A model generated the notes under the pieces. It was not told where the DNA came from, searched no databases, and saw only the letters and a list, made by a program, of their open reading frames with translations. From Rhexocercosporidium sp. MPI-PUGE-AT-0058 (lineage: Eukaryota > Ascomycota > Leotiomycetes > Helotiales): DNA of 64,000 nt. The position numbers were made by a program, and so were the translations under genes. Shown here in pieces: positions 33,001 through 46,130 of this stretch; within the stretch, counting starts at the first letter, position 1; every line of letters starts with the position of its first letter. Location of the stretch: positions 744,001 to 808,000 of the forward strand of contig JAGTJL010000017.1 in assembly GCA_020746875.1 (NCBI GenBank), written 5' to 3'.

Positions 33001-35682
33001 TTGACCTCGAGAAGGTCGTAGTTGTCACTGGTTTCGCCGAAGTTGGACCTTGGGGCAACTCTCGTACCAGATGGGAGATGGAGGCGCACGGAAAGTTCTC
33101 CCTTGAAGGTTGTGTTGAGATGGCTTGGATCATGGGTCTCATCAAGAATCACAACGGACCTATCAAAGGCAAGCAATATGCCGGATGGGTGGACTCCAAG
33201 TCCGGAGAGCCTGTCGACGATAAAGATATCAAGGCCAAGTACGAGAAGCACATCCTTGAGCACTCTGGTATCCGTCTTATCGAGCCTGAGCTTTTCAAGG
33301 GATACGACCCCAACAAGAAGCAACTGCTTCAAGAGGTTATCATCCAGGAGGATCTTGAACCATTTGAGACTTCCAAGGAGACTGCCGAAGAGTTTCAGCG
33401 CGAGCATGGAGACAAGGCTGAGATCTTTGAGATCCCTGAGTCTGGCGAGTACATTGTGCGCATGAGAAAGGGAGCTACTCTTATGATCCCCAAGGCTCTT
33501 CAATTCGATCGCCTGGTTGCTGGTCAAATTCCTACTGGCTGGGATGCCAAGCACTACGGTATCCCCGACGATATCATCTCTCAGGTCGATCCCGTCACTC
33601 TCTTCGTCCTTGTTTGCACTGTCGAGTCTCTTTTGGCATCTGGTATCACAGATCCATACGAGTTCTACAAGTATGTCCACATCTCCGAGGTTGGTAACTG
33701 TATTGGTTCCGGTATTGGTGGTACCCACGCTTTGAGAGGCATGTACAAGGATCGATTCTTGGACAAGCCACTCCAGAAAGATATTCTTCAGGAATCTTTC
33801 ATCAACACCATGAGCGCTTGGGTCAACATGTTGTTACTGTCATCTACTGGACCTATCAAGACTCCAGTTGGTGCTTGTGCTACAGCTGTTGAGTCCGTCG
33901 ACATCGGCTACGAGACTATCATTGAAGGCAAGGCTCGTGTCTGCTTCGTTGGTGGTTTCGATGACTTCCAAGAGGAAGGATCATACGAGTTCGCCAACAT
34001 GAAGGCCACCAGCAATGCTGTGGATGAAATGGCCCACGGTCGTACCCCAGCTGAGATGTCCCGACCAACCACCACCACCAGAAATGGTTTCATGGAATCC
34101 CAAGGTTGCGGTATGCAAGTCATCATGACAGCCAGACTTGCTCTCGACATGGGTGTTCCCATCTATGGTATCCTCGGCTTGACCACTACCGCCACTGACA
34201 AGATTGGTCGATCGGTTCCAGCTCCAGGACAGGGTGTTCTTACCACCGCTCGTGAGAACCCAAGCAAATTCCCCTCGCCACTCCTCGATATCAAGTACCG
34301 CCGTCGTCAAATCGAGCTCCGAAAGAAGAACATCAAGCAATGGCAAGAGTCAGAGCTCGAGTACCTGCACGAGGAGATCGACGCCATGAAGGCCCAGGGC
34401 CAGGAATTCAACGAGTCCGAGTATGCTCAAGATCGTGCTCTCCACATTGAGCGTGAAGCTGCTCGTCAAGAACGTGAAGTGCTGAACAGTCTCGGCAACA
34501 CCTTCTGGAAGAAAGATTCCTCGATTGCACCTCTCCGTGGTGCCCTCGCTACCTGGGGTCTCACGATTGACGATCTTGACGTTGCTTCATTCCACGGTAC
34601 CTCGACTGTGGCCAACGACAAGAACGAGTCCTCTGTCATTTGCCAGCAACTGAAGCATCTTGGCAGAAAGAAGGGTAATGCTGTCCTTGGTATCTTCCAG
34701 AAGTATCTTACGGGTCATCCCAAGGGTGCTGCTGGAGCTTGGATGATGAACGGATGTTTGCAAGTCCTCGACACTGGTTTGGTTCCGGGCAACAGGAATG
34801 CCGACAACGTCGACCAAATCATGGAACAATTCGATTACATCGTCTACCCTAACCGAAGCATTCAGACAGATGGTGTCAAGGCTTTCTCGGTCACTTCGTT
34901 CGGTTTTGGTCAAAAGGGTGCTCAAGTAATTGGTATCCATCCAAGATATCTCTTCGCTACTCTTGACGAGGCTACATATGCTACATACTGTGCCAAGGTT
35001 GAGTCCAGACAAAAGAAGGCCTACAGATACTTCCACAACGGATTAATTTCCAACACCATCTTCGTTGCAAAGACACACTCACCATACACCGATGACCAAC
35101 AAGGAGAGGTCTTCCTCAACCCAGACGCACGTGTATCGATGGACAAGAAGACATCTACCCTCACCTATGCCCCTGGTTTCTCAAAGAAGCCTGCGAACAA
35201 GGCCAAGACCGAGGCCACCAAGCAAATGGTAGAGTCTCTAGCCAAGGGTGCAGCTACCGCCAGCAACAAGGTCGGTGTTGATGTCGAGGATATCTCAGCA
35301 ATCAACATCGAGAATGACACATTCCTTGAGCGCAATTTCACAGATGCCGAGCGATCCTACTGCCTGAAAGCAGCAAGCCCTCAATCCTCGTTCGCCGGAA
35401 AGTGGAGCGCAAAGGAGGCTGTATTCAAGTCACTTGGTGTTGCAAGCAAGGGAGCCGGTGCACCGTTGAAGGAGATTGAGATCATCAATAACGAGAAGGG
35501 TGCCCCGATCGTCACTGTAAGTTATCCTCACGCCCTACACACCTCTTCAAACTCAAGCTAACATTTCTCAGCTCCACGGTGGTGCCGCAACAGCAGCCAA
35601 GAAGGCTGGTGTGAAGGAGATTAGCATTTCCATCTCCCACTCTGATAGCCAGGCCATCGCTATCGCCGTCGCCTCTTTCTAG
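30005..35682 (+). CDS. FAS2: Fatty acid synthase alpha subunit (FAS2)
   Basis: Three exons (30005-30521, 30571-35516, 35572-35682) give 5574 nt, or 1857 residues. Domains in order are a short MPT-completing N-terminus (residues 1-100), an Ala/Pro linker, the acyl carrier protein with phosphopantetheine Ser175 in [10 protein letters not shown] (the first intron interrupts this motif), a ketoreductase ([17 protein letters not shown]-binding loop near residue 490), a ketosynthase with catalytic Cys1275 in [12 protein letters not shown], and a C-terminal phosphopantetheinyl transferase (VGVDVEDI, then [16 protein letters not shown]). This is a complete primary-metabolism FAS alpha chain. It pairs with the divergent FAS1. 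The last short exon restores the family C-terminus ([14 protein letters not shown]). I see no sign that it belongs to a specialised polyketide pathway. Confidence 0.96.
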
Positions 35683-38048
35683 ACAGACAGAGAGATAGAG
35701 TTAGCCTTTCGTGTATATTTTGGGTTGCCTTCTAGCTTTGGGTGGGGATGATATCAGCCGGCGTTCTTGACTTGACTTTGTAATCACCTGTTGGGATTCT
35801 GTTCATGGAACTGTTTGTATGGGTGGAAGAACGTGATAGACTGGAGGGAAGAAATGAAGAAGGCAGCAAGAAGCTTGGCCGGATGCTCTGAATTGAATCG
35901 ACTGATGGCTCGCAGGAGTTCCTTCGTTCGTATATAGTATAAATATAGTTTAGACTTTCATTTTTTGCACACATGTGCTCTCTTCCACTTAGATCTACCG
36001 GCTTCAATTCATCCGTTGTTTGTGTTCGGCATCGTTTCCGCCAAGTATTTTCATCTACCTACGAAATACTAATGTCCTGTTCCTGGTTGGAACACGAAAA
36101 GGAACGATTCAAAGTCACCAACCCCGCACCAGCCAGCCCACTTAAGGCTTATCTTCCTCCGTCCTACCCCTGAGTGCATGCATTACAGCATCAGTGCTGC
36201 ATCTCGATAGCGATGCCGACTGCCGCATCTCCCAGCTCCAATGTCCCTTCGCATCATAAGTACCTACCTAGTATCCGACGCTCCATCCGAGATACTACTA
36301 CCATCACCTCGGGTACACGAGGTAAGATGTAACGTGAACCCCTCAACCTAATCTACCTACTCTTCGGAAACTCCACCTTCCAGACGATCGAAACTGTAGA
36401 TCCCGTCGTACTCGTCCCCTTTTCCTGGAGTTGGGTCCTTTTTTTTTTGGTCTTTGCTCTCCGGAGTTTGTGGCGGGAGCCAAGAATGGGAATTGTGGTT
36501 CGGAAGGGAGGAAGAGTGTGGATCCTACATCTTGGGGCCTGATTTCCTGGCTGTGGATCCGTCGGTTGAGGGGGCTGGTCAGAGCTGATTATACTTCGTA
36601 GGTACACAGGGTACAGTAAGGCTTTGAGGACATGGTGCTAGAGCTGGAGCTGGAATCGGATTGTGGTACCGAGTTTCTTACTGTGGAGGGGAAGGGGACT
36701 TGTTTAGTACTGTGCTGTAACTAGGAACCTTGCTATGTTACAGTACCGGTACTTGAGAGAGGGGGAAGAAAGAGGGGTGACTTGAGAAGTAAAGCGCTTC
36801 TTCCGCTGTTAGTTTTAGTAGTTGAGGTGATGGTAGAAGGGGTTGATGAATGAGGATGCCGATTTGAAAAAGTAGATAAGACAGCTTCGTCATTAACAAA
36901 AAGTATTGAAAAGATACCTGCCTTTCGCATTGAACTCGATACGTCAGTTACATCTATTGAATCCCATTTCGTCAATCCGTAGCGAGCCGCCCAAGCCTTC
37001 GATAAAGAAACATGGAGAAAAAGCACCAACATAATAAATTATCTCCTACGATGAGGAAGGGATAAGAGCAGTGAGGTCCAAAGAAGGTGTATAGTCCGAT
37101 CGCTAGACTGAAGAGTGGAGCCCCCCTCACGTGCCGGGTCGCTCGTCAAGGGTACCTGCATCCAGGGCTAACTGTCTTGAGCTCTCTTGCGTCTATCAGC
37201 TGCTATTCGACAAGCCTGATCCTGTTCATCCTCGGTCCAATCTCTCCTCCACAATGCAACCCTCTCATATCCACCCAATGATTTCCATCTAAGAACGGTG
37301 ATTCTTACAAGCATTACCAAGCGTAGTAATAAGACCCAACCATAATGCGAGTCGGCCTCCTCGCCGGACAATTGGACAAATGCCGAACAGGTCAATTTTG
37401 GTCAGGACAAGACAAATCTGGACAACCGCATGGCAAGGCCAGGTCACACTCCCACAACCTGTGCTCTACCTGCACGCATCGCCACTCTCATGCCCGTCCA
37501 TTATCTACCCGTCGTCCGCTGCGATCGGGTTGGGCAGGTCCCAAGTGTGCCCATGGCCCCTTTAACTTCACGGTGTCTCATTTCGTCTAGAAGCTGGCCA
37601 GCTGATTGGTCTCAAGGGGGCATGATCGCCGAGCTTCCCCTCTCAACATCCACAAGACTTCGGTTCTGGATATGAGATTAAGTGTGGGTTGGCTCAAGCG
37701 CTGGCTGCTCATTAACGATACTTATCGCTTCGACTTGTCTTGAATTCCTCGGGCACCGAGTCCAAATAGGCAATTCCGACTCCAGGTTCTGTGTAGTCGG
37801 TAGATCGATAGGTAGGTGCTCGACAAGCATCAGTCAGTCAGTGCCACCCTGTGCAGCAAGCTTTAGAACAAGGAAGGGAAAGAGGGAAGAGCAGATCGAT
37901 CCAGGATGTGCAACCAGGCACTTAGTACCTGCGTTTGCCCAGTCCTAGAAATATATAATCTGGCACTTCTGCACATCTATTTCCCCTCCTGCCCCCCTTT
38001 CATCGACTGCTCCCTGTGTCGATGCTACAGTAGTCACTGTAGTTAGTC
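35683..38048. other. Intergenic region between FAS2 and ceramidase
   Basis: About 2.4 kb with no recognisable gene. Short frames on both strands lack domains. Recurrent TACAGTA/TACTGTA words occur (36610, 36680, 36740, 38027), and the last, CTACAGTAGTCACTGTAG at about 38027-38044, lies directly before the ceramidase ATG. Palindromic GTACCGGTAC-like sequence is at about 36745. Confidence 0.4.
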
Positions 38049-40837
38049 ATGTCGTCCCTATTCCAGAACAGAGAATACCAGGCTCTCCCTGAGCAGGAGA
38101 AGTTCGACAATGTGGTTGTGGCTGAGACTCAGAATCCCTCCCTCCCTGTCCGCAGCCAAGGACGCAGCAAGAAATTCTACATTGCTATTTCTTCGCTGAT
38201 CGCTGTGGCTTTACTGGCTTTCGTTGGGTTTGCTTCGTCATGGACAACTTCGACTAACACTCCTCCGGATTTCGCTGATGCCGTGCCTATGGATGATGAA
38301 TCGAGGGAGTTCCTTGCCAATCTGGGGAGAGCTGGCGATCAACAGTATCTTTTGGGAGTTGGAAAGGCTGACATCACTGGGTTCGTCCTGACGCGCGAAA
38401 ATGTGTAATATCTACTAAATACCGGCTAGACCTGTCGTTGAAGTCGGTTTCATGGGATATGCTGTCCTTTCACAAGTCGGAACCGGTCTCAGACAGCGGT
38501 AAGAAGCTCCACTCGGTAATTCGGTCATACCAGTAACTGATTCCAACAGTATCTACTCGCGTGCCTACATCATTGGCAATGTGAACAACCCATCTGATCG
38601 CTTTGTCTATCTTGTTCTTGACATCGCAAATGGAGACACAGCAATCCGTTATGGTGTTATCAATGGACTGAAGAATGCTGGTTTGGGTATCTACAATCAG
38701 AGCAATGTTGCCTTGACAGGTACCCATTCGCATTCCGGACCTGGAGCTTACAACAACTATCTCCTGCCTCAAATCACCTCGCTGGGATTCTCGAAACAGA
38801 GTTACCAAGCTATTGTCGACGGGTACGAAATTCTTTCGCAGGGAATTGAAGGAAGTCGCTAACCAGCTTTCAGTACTATCTTGTCGATCCAGAGAGCTCA
38901 TGCAAGCCTTGCACCAGGTTATCTGAAGTATGGCGATACTAACATCACCGATGCCAATATCAATCGCAGTTTGTTCGCTTATCTCGCCAACCCAGCTGCG
39001 GAGCGAGCCAAGTACGACAGTAATGTTGATACTACCCTCACTTTGTTGCGTTTCCAAAGAGCCTCGGATGGACTGAACACTGGCGTTCTTGCATGGCACA
39101 GGTAAACAATACCCTGATAATACCAGATTTCCTGGATTATGAAATACAGGCTTCTATTCAAAGGCAGTCGCTAATTTTAGCAGTGTTCACGGAACCTCTG
39201 CATTGGCTAACAACACTCATGTCACCGGAGGTATGTATTTGTCCATGAAACCAAGTCGTACATGCTTATGTGATATTTAGATAATAAGGGCCTCAGCTCC
39301 TATCTGTTCGAAAAAGCTGCTTTGACTGACCCCAAAGCTGCCCCCGGCTTCGTAGCTGCTTTCAGTCAAAGCAGTGTCGGAGATACTACACCAAATGTTT
39401 TGGGAGCATGGTGTGATGATGGAACTGGAACCCAATGCACATTCGAAAAGAGCACCTGTGGTGGGACTAGTCAAGCTTGCCATGGCCGAGGTATGTATTA
39501 CTGTCAGCCTAAGAGATTTCATCACTGACAAATAACAGGTCCTGCTTTCGATAAACTCGATCTTGGTATCTCTAGCTGCTACGAAATTGGCAGAAGAGTG
39601 TTCGCAGGAGCCAAGTCACTCTACGTAAGTCTATTTTCCCCTTTTTGAGACTTGAAGCATACACTTACACTATACAGGACTCTTTGGACAGTGTTGGAAC
39701 CGCCGTATCCGATTCAAGTGTGAAATTCTACCACGTAAGTTACCCAACTCCAGAACATTCGCTAGCGAGGTACTGATTCATTTTTAGACTTTCCAAGACA
39801 TGCAATATTTCCAATTCAAACTCCCTAACGGAACCAGTGTTCAAACTTGCCCAGCAGCTCTTGGTGCAGGATTTGCCGCCGGTACTAGTGATTGGCCAGG
39901 AGCATTCGACTTCACGCAAGCAAACAACGACTCGCAGGTCCAAAACCCCTTCTGGGTCCTCGTCCGAGATGTTCTTACTACACCATCCGCTAAGCAAGTC
40001 GCTTGCCACAGCCCCAAGCCTATTCTTTTGGATGTCGGTGAGATGCATGCCCCTTACGAGTGGTCACCAAACATCGTCGATGTTCAATCCTTCCGCGTGG
40101 GTCAACTCATCATGATCATCTCTCCCGGAGAAGCAACCACCATGACCGGCCGCCGCTGGAAAGAAAAGGTCGCCGCCGCTGCGATCGCCAAGGGAATCAC
40201 CACCTCACCTAAAGTCGTGCTCGGTGGTCCAGCAAACACCTATGCTCACTACATCGCGACTCCAGAAGAATACGGAATCCAGCGCTACGAAGGAGCATCT
40301 ACGCTTTTCGGCCCCTGGACATCAAGCGCACACATGTACCTGTCCGAGCAGAACATCGGCTACCTCGTAGCAAGCAACACCAGCCAACCCGCATCAGGAC
40401 CCCTCCCACCAAACAACTCCGCCAACTCCATCTCGCTCATCACCGACGTCGTCTGGGACTCCCCTCACCCCGGTACATCCTACGGCTCCGTTATGACCCA
40501 ACCTAAAGCCTCTTACACCGTGGGTTCCGTCGTGAACGCCACCTTCGTCGCCGCTAACCCACGCAACAACCTCCGTCTCGAAGGCACCTTTGCCGAAGTG
40601 CAGATGCTCGTCAACGGCGCGTGGACGAAGGTTCGCGATGATAGCGATTGGTTCCTCGTGTATACTTGGTACAGAGACGATGGACTGATTGGTTCCTCGC
40701 ATGTTGTGCTCAGCTGGGAGACCGAGAGTTATGCGGCCAAAGGCACGTACAGATTTAAGTACTATGGGGATAGCAAGATGCTTGGGGGGAAGATTACGGC
40801 ATTTTCGGGCACGAGTGGCAATTTTACGCTTGTGTAA
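38049..40837 (+). CDS. Neutral ceramidase, membrane-anchored
   Basis: I model nine exons: 38049-38380, 38430-38498, 38550-38822, 38874-39101, 39184-39230, 39281-39490, 39539-39624, 39678-39734 and 39788-40837. They give an intact protein of about 780 residues. Family blocks are GVGKADITGPV, GTHSHSGPGAY (zinc-binding His), WHSVHGTS, the active-site loop SVGDTTPNVLGAWC, and a C-terminal Ig-like domain. Neutral ceramidase splits ceramide into sphingoid base and fatty acid. The N-terminus has about 40 residues, then a hydrophobic anchor (FYIAISSLIAVALLAFVGF) with Lys before it, so a type II membrane protein facing the lumen or outside is likely. In the active-site motif, usually GDxSPN, the Ser is replaced by Thr (39388-39390). 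The first intron has an unusual GTTCGT donor, but the join restores the motif. Confidence 0.9.
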
Positions 40838-41605
40838 GGAGGATGAAATGGGTACCCAAGCTGCATGGAATGATTAATGCGTAGGTTTTACATATGGAGT
40901 TTAGTAATGATATTGTTTATGACCAGCTACACTAAAAAGTGACACGTCAATTGAGATGATATCGCCGCGTGCAACATCCTGTCCAAATTATATCCAGATT
41001 TCACACTTCCATAACAAAAGCGCCCTCACCTCAACCCCTCTCCTCATCTTATACGCACTCAAGCCCCCCATTTAGTCATTGATTCGGTATTCATTTAACG
41101 TTATGGACATATATGATCACGCATCTCAGAATACAAAAATTCTACCCTTTGGTGAAACTTCTCCGAGACTTGTTACATTCAACCTACGACAGGCGCCGAA
41201 GATTCGATTCGAAGAGAGTACGGGTAGGTAAGAAAGGGGCTCGGTTGTTGTTTAGCGAGCACATTTGTTTGTTTGTTTGTTTGGTTGCTGCTGTGGTGAA
41301 GAAGCGAAGAAGCGCGTGGAGTGCTTTCTGGACTATGGATGAGCGCCGTGCGTGAAATGGGTGAGGAGGGGAATTTGGAATTGGTGTTATGTTGGATTGC
41401 GCGGTGATCTGAAGACTATTCATCTTTCCTCACTTGATAGTGGAAGACTATTAGATTTTCTCATCTCATAGTCACTACTCAGCGAGGGACTTGTAATCAA
41501 TTCCGGCTGAGGATATCACCATTGCGGATTGCGTTGGTTGATCCTTCCCTATAAGGCGTAAGGGAGTAAAGGAAACGGGTCTTCTGAACATGGGTCTATG
41601 AGCAT
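40838..41605. other. Convergent intergenic region
   Basis: This lies between the 3' ends of ceramidase and HGH1. A TTTGTTTGTTTGTTTG tract is at about 41265-41285. No gene or RNA seen. Confidence 0.35.
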
Positions 41606-43012
41606 CTATACCTCAACTATTTTATCATCATCATCGTCATCCTCCTCCTCCTCCACATCCTGTTTCGCCCAACTCCCCGCCCCATGCGCAATCTGCGGAT
41701 GACTCTGCCTCCCCTCACCCGTCCTCGGCAATCTCTCCAGGGCCTTCATCCCCTCACCAACCTCCTCCCCCTCCTCATCCCTCATGAGAACCTGAACCAG
41801 CCTCTCACACGCATCCCTAACTTCATCATGCTCCACGTGTAAATGCGTCTCCCTCACAATCGGATACACCTTAACTTCCCTCATCAGATCCCTCCCCTGC
41901 CTCGTCGTCGTAAGGAGCATCAGCGTCTCAATATGTGTCTGTATAATACTCGGGTCCGAATCCCTCCTCTTATCCGGCGGGAGGAGCTGAAGATCCGGTA
42001 ACATAGAGACACTCTCCTCTTCTGTGAACTCCTCGTTCCCTGTGATAGGCAACAGCAAATACGGCAAGATGTTAATCTCATCCTCGTCTAAGAAAGTTGG
42101 ATGCGCATCAATCTCAAACGCGACGTTCTTGATCGTCGACGCTACCCCCTTCCGTCTTATATCCGATTTATGTTCCGTGAACACCACGAGTTTCGTCAGC
42201 GGTACGACTCCGTCATATTCCTGCTTTGTGAGGAAATACTGTCGTCCTTCTTTATGCTTCGCTAAATCTGCGAAGAGGTAGGACAGGTAATCGAAATCAG
42301 CAGCTTTGTTGTACGTCCCGTCTGCGCCCTTGACGAATAAATCTAGCAACTGGTCAATCGCCTTGTTATTCGAGGCTAGCTCTTTCGGCGCCGGCGCTTC
42401 GACGGTAAGTATGTCTTTCAGCTCGTCGTACTTGGCTAGGTTGGCGAGGAGCATCGATATTAGGTTCGCGTTGGGTTCTGCGGGGTTCTGGGAGGAGGAG
42501 ATGTCAAAGGGAGATGCGGGTGGATTGGTGAGGAAACTGACATACTGTCACGCGGCCGAGAAGTGTCTTTACGAACTCTTTGTCTGAGGCTAGGGATTCG
42601 AGGATTTCGCGGTCCGAGGTTAGGTTTATGAGGATTGTTGTTGCATCATGGGCGATTTTCTAGCAGATGTCTAAGTCAATGCAACTCGACTCGATCCTAC
42701 TCTCTAAGGTTGAAACTGAAGGCAAACATACCTCATAATCTCGCACTAATAGCTTGAGATCTTTCACGGGGAGGAGTTGGTTCGTTTTGAATATCGCCGC
42801 GTCGGTGAGGGAGTATGGGACGAGGTTCTCCACAGCTGTGGAGGACTTTTGTTAGTTTTCTCTCTGCCTATTTGGATAGTTTTCAAGAAAACTTACCAAG
42901 CTGCCGGACTTGCGTGTTGCCATGAGAGACGAAGTCTACAAGCTGTATAGTGTGTTAACAAACAATTTGTGGTGTTGGGGTATATGCATACTTGTTCTAA
43001 TTCTGTAGGCAT
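41606..43012 (-). CDS. HGH1: HGH1 family protein, eEF2-specific folding factor
   Basis: Five exons (43012-42992, 42942-42897, 42835-42732, 42659-42546, 42487-41606) give 1167 nt, or 388 residues. The first exons are very short (MPTELEQ, then LVDFVSHGNTQVRQLA). The protein has armadillo-like helices with the two HGH1 domains (formerly DUF383 and DUF384): LANLAKYDELKDIL, then DFDYLSYLFADLAKHKEGRQYF, and IRRKGVASTIKNVAFE and VSMLPDLQLLPPDK. Yeast Hgh1 helps fold translation elongation factor 2 in the cytosol with Hsp90/TRiC. The C-terminal tail is acidic (EEEEDDDDDD). It is divergently transcribed from the P450, about 600 bp apart. Assignment is strong. Confidence 0.9.
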
Positions 43013-43621
43013 TTTGCGTGAATGTTGTTGTTCCTCTGTAGGTTTTCATCCTGCCCCTCAACATCGACATCATCGCCGCCCAAAAATTCTGGAGGGGTCA
43101 TTTTCTGCCATCATACACCGCCCACATGATCAGTCTTGGCATCTAGCTCGAACTCCCTCCCAGGTTTTCCAATGATCTTAGCCTCGGAGTCAAATCCCCT
43201 TGTTTTGATTTGCTGGCACTCTATCCTCAAAAATAATCCCCCGAGCCCGAAATCCCGGGTGGGTATTCTACCCATATTGTGATCACGAAGACACGGCTGA
43301 AAGTGGATTAGAAGGGCAATTGCTGAGGTGAGATAGCCAGGCTCAGTCAGGGCACGCATCTTGGTCGGGTTCAAGCCCGACGAAAGGGAGAGGGAAGTCC
43401 CCACCCGTAGCCTCAGCCAACCAGAAGCTGTGTGAGATGCATACTTGACGAATCCCGAAATGGCGACCATGGTGTAGTTACCCTATGGTGGCTGGCTGCT
43501 CGTGTGGCTATTCCCTGGTCTCACTACAAAGATAAGCCGATCTCCTTTCATTTGTTTTGAAGACTTTCTAGCACCTTGCTTCTCATCCGCTCAAGTCTTA
43601 ATTTTCATTGATTTCCTTCTC
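43013..43621. promoter_or_regulatory. Bidirectional intergenic region, HGH1 and P450
   Basis: About 610 bp between two divergent start codons, so it must carry both promoters. A short minus-strand frame at 43111-43470 has no domain features. I see no clear TATA box or regulatory repeats. Confidence 0.4.
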
Positions 43622-45476
43622 ATGATGGCGAACGTTGTACGAGCTGCTTTTGTTCTGGCATCTCTCAGTCTTGGGGTGTATACTGCCAATCACAGTGCCT
43701 CGACATTCTCATATGCCAAAACGTCAATATTCACACTTATATTTTACATCCCCTTTCACTTAGCATGGTCAATCTTCCTATTTCCGCTATATTTCAGCCC
43801 TCTTCTGTCCTTACCCCAGGCGCCTGTAAGTTCATCCTCTGTATCAACTTTCGAGGCTCAGCTAAATTCAACCTAGCGGGAGGGTGGATGGAAGTCTTTT
43901 TTCCAAACCAGGGACTCGAGACAGGTTCTTAGGTGGATGGAAACTATTCCGAACGATGGGCTCATCCGGTATCTCGACGTATTTAACATGGAAGTGGTCG
44001 CCGTGACAACTCCGAGAGGAGCCGCTGAGTTCCTGCAAGTCAGAGCTGATCAGTACGTCAAAAATCCAAAAATCAAGCGGATCTTGGAGAATCTCTTGGG
44101 AAATGGCCTTGTAGTGGCCGAAGGGATGGATCATAAGGTATATACACCCTCCTACTGCTATCATTGCTGCTCTCTGACCAGCAAACGTGAAGTATCAACG
44201 AAAACATCTCTTGCCAGCTTTCAACGTCAAAGTCATCAAGAACCTCTATCCCTTATTCTGGATAAAAGCAACCGAGATGGTTACTCTCATTAAGCAAGAA
44301 GTAGAGACAGGACCAAAAGCTACCGAGAAATCCTCTGCTTCGATCAACATTGACGATTGGGCCGGCCGGGTATCTTTGGATATTATCGGCCAAGCAGGTT
44401 TTGGCTCGGAATTTTCATCTCTCTCGCACCCGAATACCGCCCTGAATACCTCCTACCGAGCAGCATTCGTACCGAATGACAATTCAAAACTCATCTTCGT
44501 TCTTTCTCTATTGACAACGCCGAAATTGGTGAACCTACTTCCCGGCAAGAACAACGCCCTGTTTCGTGAAGGGAAGAGATCAGTCACAGACTGGGTCCGA
44601 AATCTCATCCAGGAACGCAAAACAGACATGCATAATCACCTCGATGATCTAGACTACATGGAGAAGAGTGGCCAAAAGGACATCATTGCCGCCGCCATGA
44701 AGACAAAGGCTTTCAGCACAGAAGACTTAGTGCATCAATCAAAGACCCTCCTAGGAGCTGGCCACGAAACGTAAGTTCCCTCTTAGAAGCCTTTCGATTA
44801 GCTCTGACGTTTCGAAGATCCGCCACCGCCGTAACCTGGGGAATTTACATTCTCTCACAACCCCGCTACGCCCATATCCAGGACCGTCTCCGCAGAGAAA
44901 TCCGAGCCAATCTGCCCAGCCCATCATCGGGAATAGAAGTGACAGCCGATATGCTCGACAAACTTCCCTACCTCGACGCAGTAAGCAAAGAAATCATGCG
45001 CGTCTACGCACCCGTCCCCACCGTTGGCCGTGTACCCGCGCAAGACACGGATATCTTCGGCGTGAAGATCCCAAAAGGTACTTCAGTCCGAGTACATCTA
45101 TGGGCGATGAACAAAGCGAAGCAGTTCTGGGGCGAGGATGCCGCGGAATTTGATCCGGAGAGGTGGTTGGTGGGTAAGGATAAAGCGATGGGCGGTGCCA
45201 CGGATAGTCTGGCGTATCTGACTTTTGGGCATGGGCCGAGGGGGTGTATTGGAAGAGGTGAGTTCCGATTCCTATCTAATAAGTCTGGTTGGTACTGACT
45301 ACGTAATAGGGTTTGCGATTGGAGAAAACAAAGCTATTCTCGCGGCTTTGGTGGGCAGTTTTGATTTCAAGCCTGTCCCTGGAACGGATCCAGATGATAT
45401 CGATGTTTTATTTGGGATCACGGCGAGGATTATTGGAGGATACGATGTTCAGACTACCGTTGTTGAAGGGTGGTGA
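43622..45476 (+). CDS. Cytochrome P450 monooxygenase
   Basis: Five exons (43622-43825, 43877-44137, 44193-44770, 44818-45257, 45310-45476) give 1650 nt, or 549 residues. There is an N-terminal membrane anchor (about residues 5-60, with two hydrophobic stretches). The I-helix motif is LLGAGHETSATAV, the K-helix ExxR is KEIMR, the PERF-type motif is FDPERW, and the heme loop is FGHGPRGCIGRG with the axial Cys; the last intron falls right after this motif. The layout suggests a microsomal class II P450 in a broad fungal group with fatty-acid or hydrocarbon and secondary-metabolite hydroxylases, but the substrate cannot be told. It is divergent from HGH1. The GENE PRESENT call is very safe; subfamily is not. 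Confidence 0.92.
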
Positions 45477-46130
45477 GCTGCTTGTTGCATTCGTACGGGA
45501 GGCTCATCGACTTGTATTATGGCATTTGGGGAATTTTACTAGACGGATTCATGGGGTTCAGGATAGAATTCAGGAGTGGTAGATTGGGATTGAGTGATTC
45601 TTACTCTTGGTGTTGCTTATGAGATGTCTAAATGCAATATCACATGAAAATAGATATTTAATCCAGTCGTAGACTTGATGGCGTTCAAAACGAGTCTGCC
45701 TTGACACCAGTACATTCTGTAAGAATAAACATCCGCCGCCCCAGTCCTCTTTGATGAAAATAGGTATTCCGGTGTACTGAGTTCGTTCTATTGAGTAGGT
45801 GTTCCTCATTATGGCATGATCTTCCGTGCCAATCACGTCTGGTGATCCTGCAAATGGCGGGGTATGCAGTTCCCCACACGAACATCTGGCGTTAACCCCC
45901 AAATCCAAAATCCAGGTTGTGCATGTTCCAGGTTTGCGATCCTCCCACAGCCAGCCTGTCGTGTGCCCCGTTACGCAATCTGACAAGGCAACCACGACAT
46001 ATCATGTCATCCCCAGAACGCACCTATATCTTAACTCACCACCCCAATCTTCCCCTTCTTTCATCTCTACAAAATCCCCAATTTTCAGATTGGAAGACGA
46101 AAACCACCGATTCGCAACTACGTGTCCATC
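45477..46130. other. Intergenic region
   Basis: Downstream of the P450 I see no convincing gene. A minus-strand frame at 45570-45995 is 141 codons long, without signal peptide or domain and without a plausible promoter position. I leave it out as a gene. Confidence 0.35.

Noticed and set aside
32691..33728. A 345-codon open frame on the minus strand inside FAS2
   Set aside because: It is a shadow of the FAS2 ketosynthase-side frame, without independent features.
21434..35682. A specialised fatty acid synthase pair of a toxin-type polyketide cluster
   Set aside because: No polyketide synthase, peptide synthase, cluster regulator or transporter is present, and both subunits have normal primary-metabolism length and motifs.
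45570..45995. A 141-codon minus-strand frame downstream of the P450
   Set aside because: No signal peptide, domain or splice context; composition not convincing.
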